Assembly (NCBI GenBank): GCA_019649675.1 | Contig: BOWN01000003.1 | Coordinates: 62,001-126,000, forward strand | Source of the DNA: Cryomorphaceae bacterium | GTDB taxonomy: Bacteria; Bacteroidota; Bacteroidia; Flavobacteriales; UBA7430 | Direction: 5' to 3' | Length of the DNA stretch: 64,000 nt | Part shown: piece by piece, positions 31,952 to 40,286 of the stretch | How positions within the stretch are numbered: position 1 is the stretch's first letter | Layout: every line of letters begins with the position of its first letter | The notes under the pieces: generated by a model | What the model was told of the DNA's origin: nothing | What the model saw: only the letters and a program-made list of their open reading frames with translations | Databases searched by the model: none | Program-made: the position numbers and the translations under genes

Positions 31952-32413
31952 ATGAATATATTAGTAAAAATTGGTTTTGTTAGCTTGGCAATTATTTTAT
32001 CAGTATCATCTTGTTCTGAAACAACAGCTCAATCGGCAGATGGAACTCAGGAGGTTCTTAAGAATTCTTCTATGACAATGGGTATAGAAGGAATGACTTG
32101 TGCTATGGGATGTGCTAGAGCCATAGAAACAGAGTTAAAAAATGTTGATGGGGTTAGTAATGCATTGGTTGATTTTGAGTCAGCAACAGCAAGCATTGAG
32201 TTTAATCCAAACATAGTATCTGAAGCTGGATTACTTGCGTTTGTAAATGATTTTAAAGATGGTTCATACAAAGCAACAACATTGCTAGCTCAGAAAAATG
32301 ATAAATCTAAAACATCTTGTTGTGCTTCGAAAGCTAAGGCCTGTTCTTCAGATAAAAAAGTATCAGCTAATAAAGAAGAAAAGTCTTGTTCTGAATCAAA
32401 AACAATTCAGTAA
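31952..32413 (+). CDS. Lipoprotein with heavy-metal-associated (HMA) domain and Cys-rich tail
   Basis: 153 residues. The signal peptide ends in a lipobox (SVSSC, Cys21). An HMA domain (about residues 41-105) contains GIEGMTCAMGCARAIETEL, in which the metal-site cysteines are separated by three residues rather than the two of classic CxxC HMA domains. A flexible tail (about 115-153) holds six more cysteines (TSCCASKAKACSSDKK, EKSCSESK) among lysines and serines. It likely binds soft metals such as copper at the envelope; whether it is a chaperone, scavenger or sensor is open. The next gene is heme A synthase. Confidence 0.88.
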   Translation: MNILVKIGFVSLAIILSVSSCSETTAQSADGTQEVLKNSSMTMGIEGMTCAMGCARAIETELKNVDGVSNALVDFESATASIEFNPNIVSEAGLLAFVNDFKDGSYKATTLLAQKNDKSKTSCCASKAKACSSDKKVSANKEEKSCSESKTIQ

Positions 32414-32465
32414 TCTATAAATTTAAAATCTTATTGCGTATAAACTAAGATTTAAATTATAATTT

Positions 32466-32502
32466 AAAACCTCTATCCAAATTTTTTGGGAAGAGGTTTT
32501 TT
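32466..32502 (+). terminator. Terminator after HMA lipoprotein
   Basis: AAAACCTCT and AGAGGTTTT form a 9-bp stem, with further pairing possible inside the loop, followed by TT and a T-rich stretch. Confidence 0.8.
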
Positions 32503-32552
32503 GTTTCTGATGACAACCTTTCAATAAATATTAAAAAATAGATTAAGCTTAG

Positions 32553-32560
32553 TATCTTTG
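32553..32560 (+). promoter_or_regulatory. -7 box of ctaA
   Basis: TATCTTTG (TAnnTTTG) lies 26 bases before the ATG at 32587, after the HMA gene terminator. No clear -33 TTG is present. Confidence 0.4.
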
Positions 32561-32586
32561 TGTTTTAAATTAAAACTCAAAAATGC

Positions 32587-33608
32587 ATGTCGTTTAAAAG
32601 TTTCAGCAAAATAACTATAGTAAGTATATTTTTAATCATAGTTGCTGGTTCCTTGGTTCGAATGACTGGTTCTGGAATGGGCTGTCCTGACTGGCCAAAG
32701 TGTTTGGTTATTTAATTCCTCCTACAAGTTTAGATCAATTAGAATGGGCTAAAGAGAAGGAATTTTTGAAGGTCAAATGATTATTTATGATGAACAATTA
32801 TGGTCGGCTAATCACAATTTTATTAGTTCAGAAGTGTATAACAAGGATAATTGGGCTTTGTATACAAAACATGATTATGCAGTATTTAATCCATTTCATA
32901 CCTGGATGGAATATATCAATAGGTTGATTGGTGCTATTTCTGGATTACTTACCTTAATGATGTTCATAATGTCTTTTAGATATTGGAATACCAAAAGAAA
33001 AATTGTTTTTTTGAGTGGAATGACTGTCTTTTTAATGGGTTTTCAAGCTTGGTTGGGAGCCACGGTAGTTTTTTCTGTTTTGCAACCTGTTCAAATTACC
33101 ATTCATATGCTCATGGCTTTGGTTATATTGGCATTAATGGTTTATCTAATCTCTGAGGTGCCAGATTCGTTTAGTGAAAAACATATTATTTTTGATAAGC
33201 GATTAAATCAGTTTCTTAAGATAGCTATTGTTTTAAGTTTAATCCAAATTATATTAGGAACACAAGTTCGACAGTTAGTCGATGAGATAGCATCTTCTTT
33301 AAATCACATGGAAAGAAAACTTTGGGTTGATTTGGTGGGAACAACTTTTAAGGTTCATAGATTCTTTTGCTATAAGCTTAGTTATTATCAATGTTGCTTT
33401 GTTTTTTAGAAACTATAAATTAAAATACAAATTCCAACTTGTTAATTTTATCTGTGCATTAGTATTTTTAGAGGTCTTAAGTGGTATTATTTTAACTTAT
33501 TTTGATATGCTTGCATTAATGCAACCTATTCACCTTACAGTGGCAAGTTTACTATTCTTAATTCAAATAGCTTTATATTTTCAACTTCGTAAATCTAAAT
33601 CCAGTTAA
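32587..33608 (+). CDS. ctaA: Heme A synthase (COX15/CtaA), frameshifted
   Basis: Oxidises heme O to heme A for cytochrome oxidase. The ATG at 32587 opens MSFKSFSKITIVSIFLIIVAG, followed by SLVRMTGSGMGCPDWPKCFG, the family's first helix and Cys-containing loop. Shifts near 32705 and 32768 lead to DEQLWSANHNF and MEYINRLIGAISGL, the heme-ligating helix. HMLMALVILALMVYL, GTQVRQLVDEIA and, after a shift near 33345, SFAISLVIINVALFFRN and MQPIHLTVASLLF complete eight helices. About 340 residues. Its end overlaps gldD by 14 bases on the other strand. Confidence 0.9.
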
Positions 33609-34158
33609 GACTTTCAATTAAGATTTGTAAATCATCTTTAATGTGTTGTTTAATAGGTTGAAGTGAGTCAGAATTAGGTGTTGTGTTAAAATATAGAGAG
33701 CCTCTTAAGAAATGATTTGAACTATCAGTTACAAAAAACTGTAGATTTGAAGCGCTGTTTCCGTGAATGTCGTATAAAATACCATACACTCTATCTTCAT
33801 CATTTCGATATTCTTTTTCAATAATTCCGTTAGATTTAACCGAATGGTCATAAGCGAGTTTATGGCTTTCTTCAATTATGTTTCCTAAGTTATTATTTAT
33901 TGTTTTGTATGTTAAGTGTATGGTAGCATTGTGGAAAGGATAATGAATATTATACCAGCAGTCATTTTTATCTTGAATAATTTTGGTATCTGATGCACGG
34001 AGAAACCTAAATGAGCAATTACTCTTAAAAATGTTGTAGGTTTTTTCGGATAAATCAATTCGGAAATATCCCAAAGGCTTAGGGCTGTAGTTTTCAGCGC
34101 AAGACACTAAAAGACAGATAAAGATTAGAAATATATATTGAAAATTTTTCTTATTCAT
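33595..34158 (-). CDS. gldD: Gliding motility lipoprotein GldD
   Basis: 187 residues. The lipobox is LLVSC (Cys20). The GldD core follows: YSPKPLGYFRIDLSEKTYN, CWYNIHYPFHNATIHLTYK, ESHKLAYDHSVKSNGI and SASNLQFFVTDSSNHFLRGS, then LYFNTTPNSDSLQPI. GldD is essential for gliding and T9SS function in F. johnsoniae. Its ATG overlaps the end of gldE by 8 bases (ATGAATAA), implying coupled translation. Its 3' end overlaps the convergent ctaA. Confidence 0.94.
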   Translation of the reverse strand: MNKKNFQYIFLIFICLLVSCAENYSPKPLGYFRIDLSEKTYNIFKSNCSFRFLRASDTKIIQDKNDCWYNIHYPFHNATIHLTYKTINNNLGNIIEESHKLAYDHSVKSNGIIEKEYRNDEDRVYGILYDIHGNSASNLQFFVTDSSNHFLRGSLYFNTTPNSDSLQPIKQHIKDDLQILIESLNWI

Positions 34159-35456
34159 TACGATTTATAATCTCAGGCAAAGTAACCTTTATTCTTGTAA
34201 TCCTTCTGTCATTTACACTTTCGATTTTAAACGTATAATTTTCGAAATTTATTTTCTGACCTTTTCAGGGGAAATTTCCTGTATTTTCAATAATGAATCC
34301 TGCAATACTGTCTGCTTCTCCTTTTTTTAGTTCAAAATTTTCACCACTAATATTTATGATTCTATAGAAGTCTTTGAGTGTGTTTTTCCTTCGAATACAT
34401 AGTTTTCATTATCGAGTTTTGAGTAGATGATGTCATCATCGTCAAATTCATCATTTATATCTCCAACAATTTCTTCAATTATGTCTTCTAGTGTTACGAT
34501 ACCTGATGTGCCTCCGTATTCATCAACTACTACAGCTAAGTGTATTTTCTTTTCTTGAAATTCTTTAAGTAGGTCATCAATTTTTTGTTTTCTGGGACAA
34601 AGAAAACTTCAGAATTAATTTATTCCATTTGAAATCATCTCCTTTACTAAGATGTGGTAACAGATCTTTTATATATAAAATACCTTTGATGAGGTCGAAA
34701 CTATCTTGGTATATTGGGATTCTTGAAAATCCAGTTTTTCAATTTTTTTAAAACATCTGTGTAGCTGCTTTTGAAATCAAGTGCTGTTATGTCGATTCGA
34801 GATCGCATAATTTGTTTTACATCAGTATTACCAAATTTTACTATTTCCTCCAATATTTTTTTCTCATCTTTATTTTCATTTTCATCAATTGTTAGCTCAA
34901 GAGCATTTGATAAGTCATCTACTGAGAGATCGTGTTTGTTGTTTTTAATTTTACGATCAATAATTTTTGTACTAGATATAAGAATTGCACTTATTGGTTT
35001 AAATATTTTTTCTAAAAATGATAAAGGTAATGACATGAGTTTTGCAAATGAAATTGCTTTATTGTTTGCATATACTTTAGGTAACACTTCTCCAAAAAGT
35101 AGAAGTAGAAAGGTGATGATTACAATTTGAATTAAAAATTGCATCAATTCATTTCCTTGAAAGTCAAATAATGATTCGGAGATATAGGTAGATAGAATGA
35201 TAACACCAACATTAGCAAAATTGTTTGCAATTAGAATCGTTGCAAGTAGTTCTTTTGGTCTAGATAAGAAGTTTTTGATGAGTTTAGCTCTTCTGGATTT
35301 TTCATTGTTAATTTTATCTAGTTCTTGAGGCTTAAGTGCAAAAAAAGCAACTTCAGCACCTGAAATCAAAGCAGATGAAACGAATAATCCGATTAGAACT
35401 AAAATAGAAATTATACTTTCATTATCGATGGGTTTTAGAAAGTAAAGCGTAATCAT
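34151..35456 (-). CDS. gldE: Gliding motility-associated protein GldE (CNNM/CorC family), frameshifted
   Basis: The N-terminal DUF21/CNNM membrane domain has four hydrophobic segments ([35 protein letters not shown]). The intracellular part has a CBS pair ([39 protein letters not shown]) and a CorC_HlyC domain ending [12 protein letters not shown]. Frames change near 34735, 34615, 34590, 34380 and 34265. About 435 residues joined. I take the start MITLYF (35456) over the longer in-frame start. It lies between ssb and gldD, the usual Bacteroidota order. GldE is linked to gliding and partly supports GldD function in F. johnsoniae. Confidence 0.9.
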
Positions 35457-35495
35457 ATTTAAAAGGGGAGTGGGGGGCAAAGTCTATTTTTAATT

Positions 35496-35915
35496 TTAAA
35501 ATGGAAGGTCTTCTTGTTCAATGGGTGATTCTTTAATGAATGATGTTGAAGGCTCTTGAGCTTCATTAAAATCTTCTGAGTTTTTCTTTACAGATCCAAT
35601 CATTTGCATTTGGTCGGCAAGAATTTCTGTGATAAATCGCATCTGACCGCTTTCTTTGTCTTCCCATGATCTAGACCTAATGCGACCTTCAATTAGTATT
35701 TTATCTCCTTTATTTAGATATTTTTCTGCCACCTCGGCTAACTTTCTCCATAAAACTACATTGTGCCATTCAGTGTGGCTGGTTTTTTCCCCACTTTTAC
35801 GATTTTTATATGTTTCAGATGTTGCTATTGGGAAACGACACATCACAATACCACTTTCTAATGTTCTTGTTTCAGGAGCTTTACCAAGGTTACCCATTAA
35901 AATTACTTTATTCAT
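35496..35915 (-). CDS. ssb: Single-stranded DNA-binding protein
   Basis: 139 residues. The OB fold (1-105) shows MNKVILMGNLGKAPETRTL, TEWHNVVLWRKLAEVAEKYL and KGDKILIEGRIRSRSWEDK. A short linker leads to the acidic tip EQEDLPF, the C-terminal peptide by which SSB recruits repair and replication partners. First gene of the ssb-gldE-gldD unit, with its own promoter. Confidence 0.96.
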   Translation of the reverse strand: MNKVILMGNLGKAPETRTLESGIVMCRFPIATSETYKNRKSGEKTSHTEWHNVVLWRKLAEVAEKYLNKGDKILIEGRIRSRSWEDKESGQMRFITEILADQMQMIGSVKKNSEDFNEAQEPSTSFIKESPIEQEDLPF

Positions 35916-35969
35916 TGAAGTTGTCAGAATTAATAATTTAACTTAATACATATGTATATTGCATACTAC

Positions 35970-36000
35970 CAAACTTAATAAATTTATATTACAGAATCAA
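35970..36000 (-). promoter_or_regulatory. Promoter of ssb-gldE-gldD
   Basis: On the minus strand, TTG (36000-35998), a 20-base spacer and TAAGTTTG (35977-35970) match the flavobacterial promoter. It lies between the mutY stop and the ssb start, so ssb and the gliding genes can be transcribed independently of mutY. Confidence 0.55.
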
Positions 36001-36001
36001 G

Positions 36002-37033
36002 CTAATTAAATAGTTCTTCGAAAAACTTTTCTATAGGCTTTGGGACTGGAAGTTCATTGACTTTCATTCGGTTAACTTTTAATAAATCATTATCAATATT
36101 TATTTTTTTTGTCTTAATATATTTAATTGTAATGTGTAGTTTTTGGTGTGTTAATTGGTGTTTATAGTGTTTAGTTTTTTCAGTAATAATTTCGTATTCT
36201 AAAATAGAGTTTAATAGTTTTTATAGATAATGTCATTTTCTTTTGGTATTCTGTCTCCTTCAATAAGAGGAAAATCGTACAAATTTTTCCAAATGTCTTT
36301 TGTGTTCTTTTTTCATTAAAAAATTACCATTGTTTCAATGCATAAGTAGTTGAAGTTACGGTGTTTAATTTTGTTTTTTTATCTTAACAGGCAAGTTGTC
36401 AATTAAGTTATTATCATGTGCAAGCAAATTGAGTTGAGAGGGCATTGATTACATTTGGGGTTTTAGGAGTACATATTGACGCCCCTATATCCATCATGCT
36501 TTGGTTATAGTCTCCCGGATTGTGTTCGCTTATCAGAGAATTAGCCAATTCTTGAAATGTTTTAATACCCTTTGGACTATTGATTGCGGTATCAATATTA
36601 AAAACTCGAGCTAAAATTCTATAGACATTTCCGTCAACTGCTGCTCTTTTTTCATTAAAGCAGATAGAACTTATAGCAGCTGCAGTATAGGGGCCAATTC
36701 CTTTAAGTTTTATTAGGCTATTGTAATCATCTGGGAACACTCCATTAAGATTATTTTGAATGTGCTTAGCAGTAAAATGTAGGTTTCTTGCTCTTGAATA
36801 ATACCCTAAGCCTTGCCACAATTTTAAAATTTGTTCTTCACTTGCCTCAGCAAGTTCTTTTAGAGTAGGGAATGTTTTATTATTTTATTGTAATAGCTTA
36901 AACCTTGAGAAGTTTTGGTTTGTTGTAGAATGATTTCCGATAGCCATACCTTGTATGCACACTTAGATTTTCTCCAAGGGAAGTCACGTTGATTTGTGAT
37001 ATACCAATAAAGTACAATCCTAGAAAATCTCAT
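36002..37033 (-). CDS. mutY: A/G-specific adenine glycosylase, frameshifted
   Basis: Removes adenine mispaired with 8-oxoguanine. The ATG at 37033 gives MRFSRIVLYWYITNQRDFPW and the catalytic-Glu motif LSEIILQQTKTSQG. A shift near 36880 leads to LWQGLGYYSRARNL, the HhH-GPD hairpin LKGIGPYTAAAISSI, VDGNVYRILARVF and the catalytic Asp region YNQSMMDIGASICT. With a shift near 36455 the iron-sulfur motif reads CTPKTPxCNQCPLNSIC (C-x6-C-x2-C-x5-C). The C-terminal MutT-like domain is broken by several more shifts before EKFFEELFN. About 345 residues. Confidence 0.88.
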
Positions 37034-37107
37034 ACTTAATTATATGTTAATGAGAATAGTATGATATAAAATATAGTATTATATCTTTTTAATTAAATTG
37101 AAAAAAC

Positions 37108-37115
37108 TATATTTG
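37108..37115 (+). promoter_or_regulatory. -7 box of HU/IHF gene
   Basis: TATATTTG (TAnnTTTG) lies 57 bases before the ATG at 37173, in the divergent gap with mutY. Confidence 0.45.
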
Positions 37116-37172
37116 CCACCCCAAATTTAAGGGTAAATCGGGAGTTAACACACTTTAAAAAAGAAAAATAAA

Positions 37173-37461
37173 ATGACAAAAGCGGATATTGTAGCTGAGA
37201 TTGCCGAAAAAACAGGACTAGAAAAAGTTGACGTTCAAACAACATAGAGGCCTTTATGAAAGAAGTGAAAGAATCTTTAGAAAGTGGAGAAAATGTTTAC
37301 CTTCGTGGTTTTGGCTCTTTTATAATAAAAGAACGTGCTAAAAAACAGGTAGAAATATCTCTAAGAATACTACCATTATTATACCTGCTCACAATATCCC
37401 TTCATTCAAACCTGCAAAAGTTTTTATTGATGGGGTGAAAACAAAGGTTCAAGTAAAATAA
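37173..37461 (+). CDS. HU/IHF family DNA-binding protein, frameshifted
   Basis: Histone-like dimer that bends DNA. MTKADIVAEIAEKTGLEKVD opens the fold. After a shift near 37242 it continues AFMKEVKESLESGENVYLRGFGSF (the GFGSF turn). After a shift near 37350 it continues NTTIIIPAHNIPSFKPAK, the distal DNA-binding arm and end of the family motif. About 96 residues. In Bacteroidota this gene commonly stands beside mutY on one side and rng on the other, as it does here. Confidence 0.9.
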
Positions 37462-37466
37462 ATTTC

Positions 37467-37933
37467 ATGAAAAGAAGTCCTTTTATAGCTATTATTCTCG
37501 GTCTCGTTTTGGCTCTATACGTTTATATAAGCTCTGTAAGACCCAACAGACCTTCTATAAAAAAGAACTTTCGATTACTGAACAAATTCAAGATGCGTTA
37601 TCAAATATTCAAGATGCTGATAATCCTCAAAGTCAAATGAAGGGTATTTTGCAAATGAGATCATTAACTGAAAAATACCCTGAAAATGCTGATTTACAGT
37701 GGAATATGGGTCTATTTTCAATTCAGTCTGGTCAATATGAAAAGGCGGTTGCTCGTTTTGAAAAGGTCATTAATATAGATGCTCAAAGGCTAGATGCTTA
37801 TGTCCAGCTGGCAATGAGTTATGTTGAATTAAAAGATACATCAGCTGCGACAAATGTATTAACCTCCTTGATTGATATGTCGGAAGGTGACACCAAAAAA
37901 AATGCTGTAGAGATGTTAGAAAAATTAAAATAG
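37467..37933 (+). CDS. TPR-repeat protein with N-terminal membrane anchor, frameshifted
   Basis: The ATG at 37467 gives MKRSPFIAIILGLVLALYVY, a membrane anchor. A shift near 37550 leads to the helical stretch KKELSITEQIQDALSNIQDA. TPR units follow (ENADLQWNMGLFSIQSGQYEKA, RFEKVINIDAQRLDAYVQLA). About 155 residues, with the TPR part probably facing the periplasm. It begins 5 bases after the HU/IHF stop. Partner unknown. Confidence 0.78.
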
Positions 37934-37958
37934 TATTAACGAATTAAAATATCACACT

Positions 37959-38051
37959 ATGCCTAGTGGAAAGAAAAGAAAAAGACATAAGATGTCTACA
38001 CACAAGCGCAAAAAACGGTTAAGAAAAAACCGACACAAGAAGAAGAAGTAA
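37959..38051 (+). CDS. 30-residue basic protein, AURKAIP1/COX24-like
   Basis: ATG CCT AGT GGA opens a 30-residue frame MPSGKKRKRHKMSTHKRKKR followed by LRKNRHKKKK. More than half the residues are K or R. Bacteroidota genomes commonly encode an almost identical peptide upstream of rng that is assigned to the AURKAIP1/COX24 domain; the mitochondrial relative is a small-subunit ribosomal protein (mS38), so a ribosomal role is likely. A hairpin terminator follows 11 bases later. Confidence 0.85.
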   Translation: MPSGKKRKRHKMSTHKRKKRLRKNRHKKKK

Positions 38052-38062
38052 TTTTCTTTCAT

Positions 38063-38100
38063 GGCTATTGTTCTTAAGGTGCAACAATAGTCGTGTTTTT
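38063..38100 (+). terminator. Terminator after the 30-residue protein
   Basis: GGCTATTGTT pairs with AACAATAGTC (10 bp with one G-T wobble) around a 10-base loop and is followed by GTGTTTTT. It separates the basic peptide from rng. Confidence 0.7.
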
Positions 38101-38132
38101 ATTAACCTTAATCATTAAACAATTTTTATTTA

Positions 38133-39680
38133 GTGAACGATTTAATAGTTAAGTCTTCTGATCACGGGGTGGTAATTGCGCTACTCAAAGAAGGGAAGCT
38201 AGTTGAACTTCACAATGAAAAGAGTGATAATAGTTTTGCAGTAGGTGATATCTATTTAGGTAAAGCAAATAAGGTAGTTCAAGGACTTAACGCCGCTTTT
38301 GTGGATGTTGGTTACGAGAAAGATGGTTTTTTGCATTATCATGATTTAGGTCCTCAAATACGATCTTTTAATAAGTATATAAGGAATACCATATCAGGTC
38401 GACAACACAGGTGGTCTCTTTCAGATTTTAAATTAGAAAAAGATATCTCAAAAGATGGAATCATTGACTCTGTTCTTACTAGTAAGCAAAATGTACTAGT
38501 ACAAGTAACAAAAGAGCCAATTTCAACTAAAGGGCCCAGACTCACCTCGGAACTATCAATAGCAGGAAGGTTTTTAGTTTTGGTTCCTTTTTCAGATCGT
38601 GTATCTGTATCTCAAAAGATAAAAGATTCGGCTGAAAAAGAGAGATTAAAACGTTTAATTCAGAGTATTAAACCCAAAGGTTTCGGTGTCATTATTCGCA
38701 CTGTTGCAAAAGGTAAGAAAGTAGCTGAGTTAGATTCTGATCTCACCAATATGCTTGGTAAATGGAAAAACATTAACAAAAAGCTACAAAAAGCTAAGGC
38801 TCCAGAAAGAATTTTAGGAGAGTTAGGTAGAGTTTCTGCCATTCTGCGAGATATTCTTAATGATAGTTTTAATAGAATTATTGTTGACAGCGATGTGTTG
38901 TTCAATGAGATTTCTAACTATTTGCAGACAATCGCTCCAGACAAGAAGGAGATACTAAAGTTGTATTCAGGTACAAAGCCTATTTTTGAACACTTTAATA
39001 TAGAACGCCAAATTAAATCATCATTTGGACGCTCTGTATCAATGAAAAAAGGTGCTTACCTTGTCATTGAACACACTGAAGCTCTTCATGTTATAGACGT
39101 TAACTCTGGTAATAGGACTAATAATGTAGAAAGTCAAGAGGCTAACGCTCTTGAAGTTAACTTGGCGTCGGCACAAGAAGTTGCTCGTCAATTAAGACTT
39201 CGAGATATGGGGGGTATTATTGTAGTCGATTTTATTGATATGCAAAAGGCTGAAAACAGAAAGAAACTGTTTGAAGCAATGAAAGATTCTATGAAGGAGG
39301 ACCGTGCAAAGCACAAAATACTCCCTCCAAGCCGATTTGGGCTGATTCAAATTACACGTCAACGTGTTCGTCCTGAAATGAAAATTAAGACTGTAGAAAA
39401 TTGCCCTGCTTGTGATGGTAAAGGTGAAGTAGAAGCTACAGTTTTAATTGTTGATGAAATTGAAGACAAATTGAATCACGCATTAACTGTAGATAAAGAA
39501 AAGAGTGTTACCATATGTGCTCATCCATTCATAGCAGCTTATTTGAGTAAAGGTTTTCTTTCGAAACAAATGAAGTGGTTTTTTAGGTATAATAAATGGA
39601 TTAAAATACGCCCTATTTATGCGTATCATCTAATGCAATATTCTTTGTTTGATAAAAATGATGATGAATTATCTCTATAA
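38133..39680 (+). CDS. rng: Ribonuclease E/G family protein (RNase G)
   Basis: Intact, 515 residues, GTG start. An S1-like RNA-binding domain (residues 35-130: DIYLGKANKVVQGLNAAFVDVGYEKDGF) precedes the catalytic core with VIEHTEALHVIDVNSGNRT and DMGGIIVVDFIDM (the metal-binding aspartates). PPSRFGLIQITRQRVRPEM and the zinc-link cysteines in NCPACDGKGE follow. It lacks the long RNase E C-terminal scaffold, so it is RNase G-type. It processes rRNA and decays mRNA. A perfect terminator follows. Confidence 0.95.
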   Translation: MNDLIVKSSDHGVVIALLKEGKLVELHNEKSDNSFAVGDIYLGKANKVVQGLNAAFVDVGYEKDGFLHYHDLGPQIRSFNKYIRNTISGRQHRWSLSDFKLEKDISKDGIIDSVLTSKQNVLVQVTKEPISTKGPRLTSELSIAGRFLVLVPFSDRVSVSQKIKDSAEKERLKRLIQSIKPKGFGVIIRTVAKGKKVAELDSDLTNMLGKWKNINKKLQKAKAPERILGELGRVSAILRDILNDSFNRIIVDSDVLFNEISNYLQTIAPDKKEILKLYSGTKPIFEHFNIERQIKSSFGRSVSMKKGAYLVIEHTEALHVIDVNSGNRTNNVESQEANALEVNLASAQEVARQLRLRDMGGIIVVDFIDMQKAENRKKLFEAMKDSMKEDRAKHKILPPSRFGLIQITRQRVRPEMKIKTVENCPACDGKGEVEATVLIVDEIEDKLNHALTVDKEKSVTICAHPFIAAYLSKGFLSKQMKWFFRYNKWIKIRPIYAYHLMQYSLFDKNDDELSL

Positions 39681-39682
39681 AT

Positions 39683-39708
39683 AAAGCTACCCAATTGGGT
39701 AGCTTTTT
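39683..39708 (+). terminator. Terminator after rng
   Basis: AAAGCTACCC and GGGTAGCTTT form a perfect 10-bp stem with an AATT loop and T run. Confidence 0.9.
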
Positions 39709-39732
39709 AGTTAACTAACAAAATCTCATAAT

Positions 39733-40200
39733 TTGAAAATCTACGATTTAAATACTGCTCGAGAAAAAATTCAGGCCTATTGTGCTTATCAGGAAAGGTG
39801 TCATATGGAGGTCTCGATGAAATTGAAATCTTGGGGATTAATTCAAGAAGTTATAGATCTATTAATTGTAGAGTTGATACAATTCAATTTCTTGAATGAG
39901 GAACGTTATGCACGCAGCTTTGCAAGAGGTAAATTTAGAATTAAAAAGTGGGGTAAACTGAAAATTCGTATGGCCTTAAAAAAACGAGAGGTCAACTTTA
40001 AATGTATTGATTTTGCTATGTTAGAAATTGATGAGAAGACTTATTTAAATACTTTAAAAGAACTGCTCCAAAAGAAAAATGATATTTTAAAGGAAACGAA
40101 TTTATATAAGCGAAAAATGAAGCTTATCAATTATTTAGTGAACAGAGGGTACGAATATGATTTAATTTCTGATTGTTTGGTTGAATTAAAGTTATTTTGA
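39733..40200 (+). CDS. recX: RecX family regulatory protein
   Basis: 155 residues of tandem three-helix RecX repeats: AREKIQAYCAYQERCHMEV, FNFLNEERYARSFARGKFR (the conserved LNDxxYA-type motif) and IKKWGKLKIRMALKKREV. RecX binds RecA filaments and modulates recombination; recA is not in view. The start is a TTG directly after the rng terminator. The gene is probably monocistronic. Confidence 0.88.
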   Translation: MKIYDLNTAREKIQAYCAYQERCHMEVSMKLKSWGLIQEVIDLLIVELIQFNFLNEERYARSFARGKFRIKKWGKLKIRMALKKREVNFKCIDFAMLEIDEKTYLNTLKELLQKKNDILKETNLYKRKMKLINYLVNRGYEYDLISDCLVELKLF

Positions 40201-40273
40201 TAATAGATAATTAACACACAACTTTCATTAGTTGTAATATAAATTTAAGAGATTATCTTAACTTTAATTCAAG

Positions 40274-40281
40274 TATATTTG
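40274..40281 (+). promoter_or_regulatory. -7 box abutting the prfB start
   Basis: TATATTTG (TAnnTTTG) is followed by five T and then the ATG at 40287, so the predicted transcription start falls at the start codon. A leaderless prfB mRNA is possible. Confidence 0.45.
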
Positions 40282-40286
40282 TTTTT

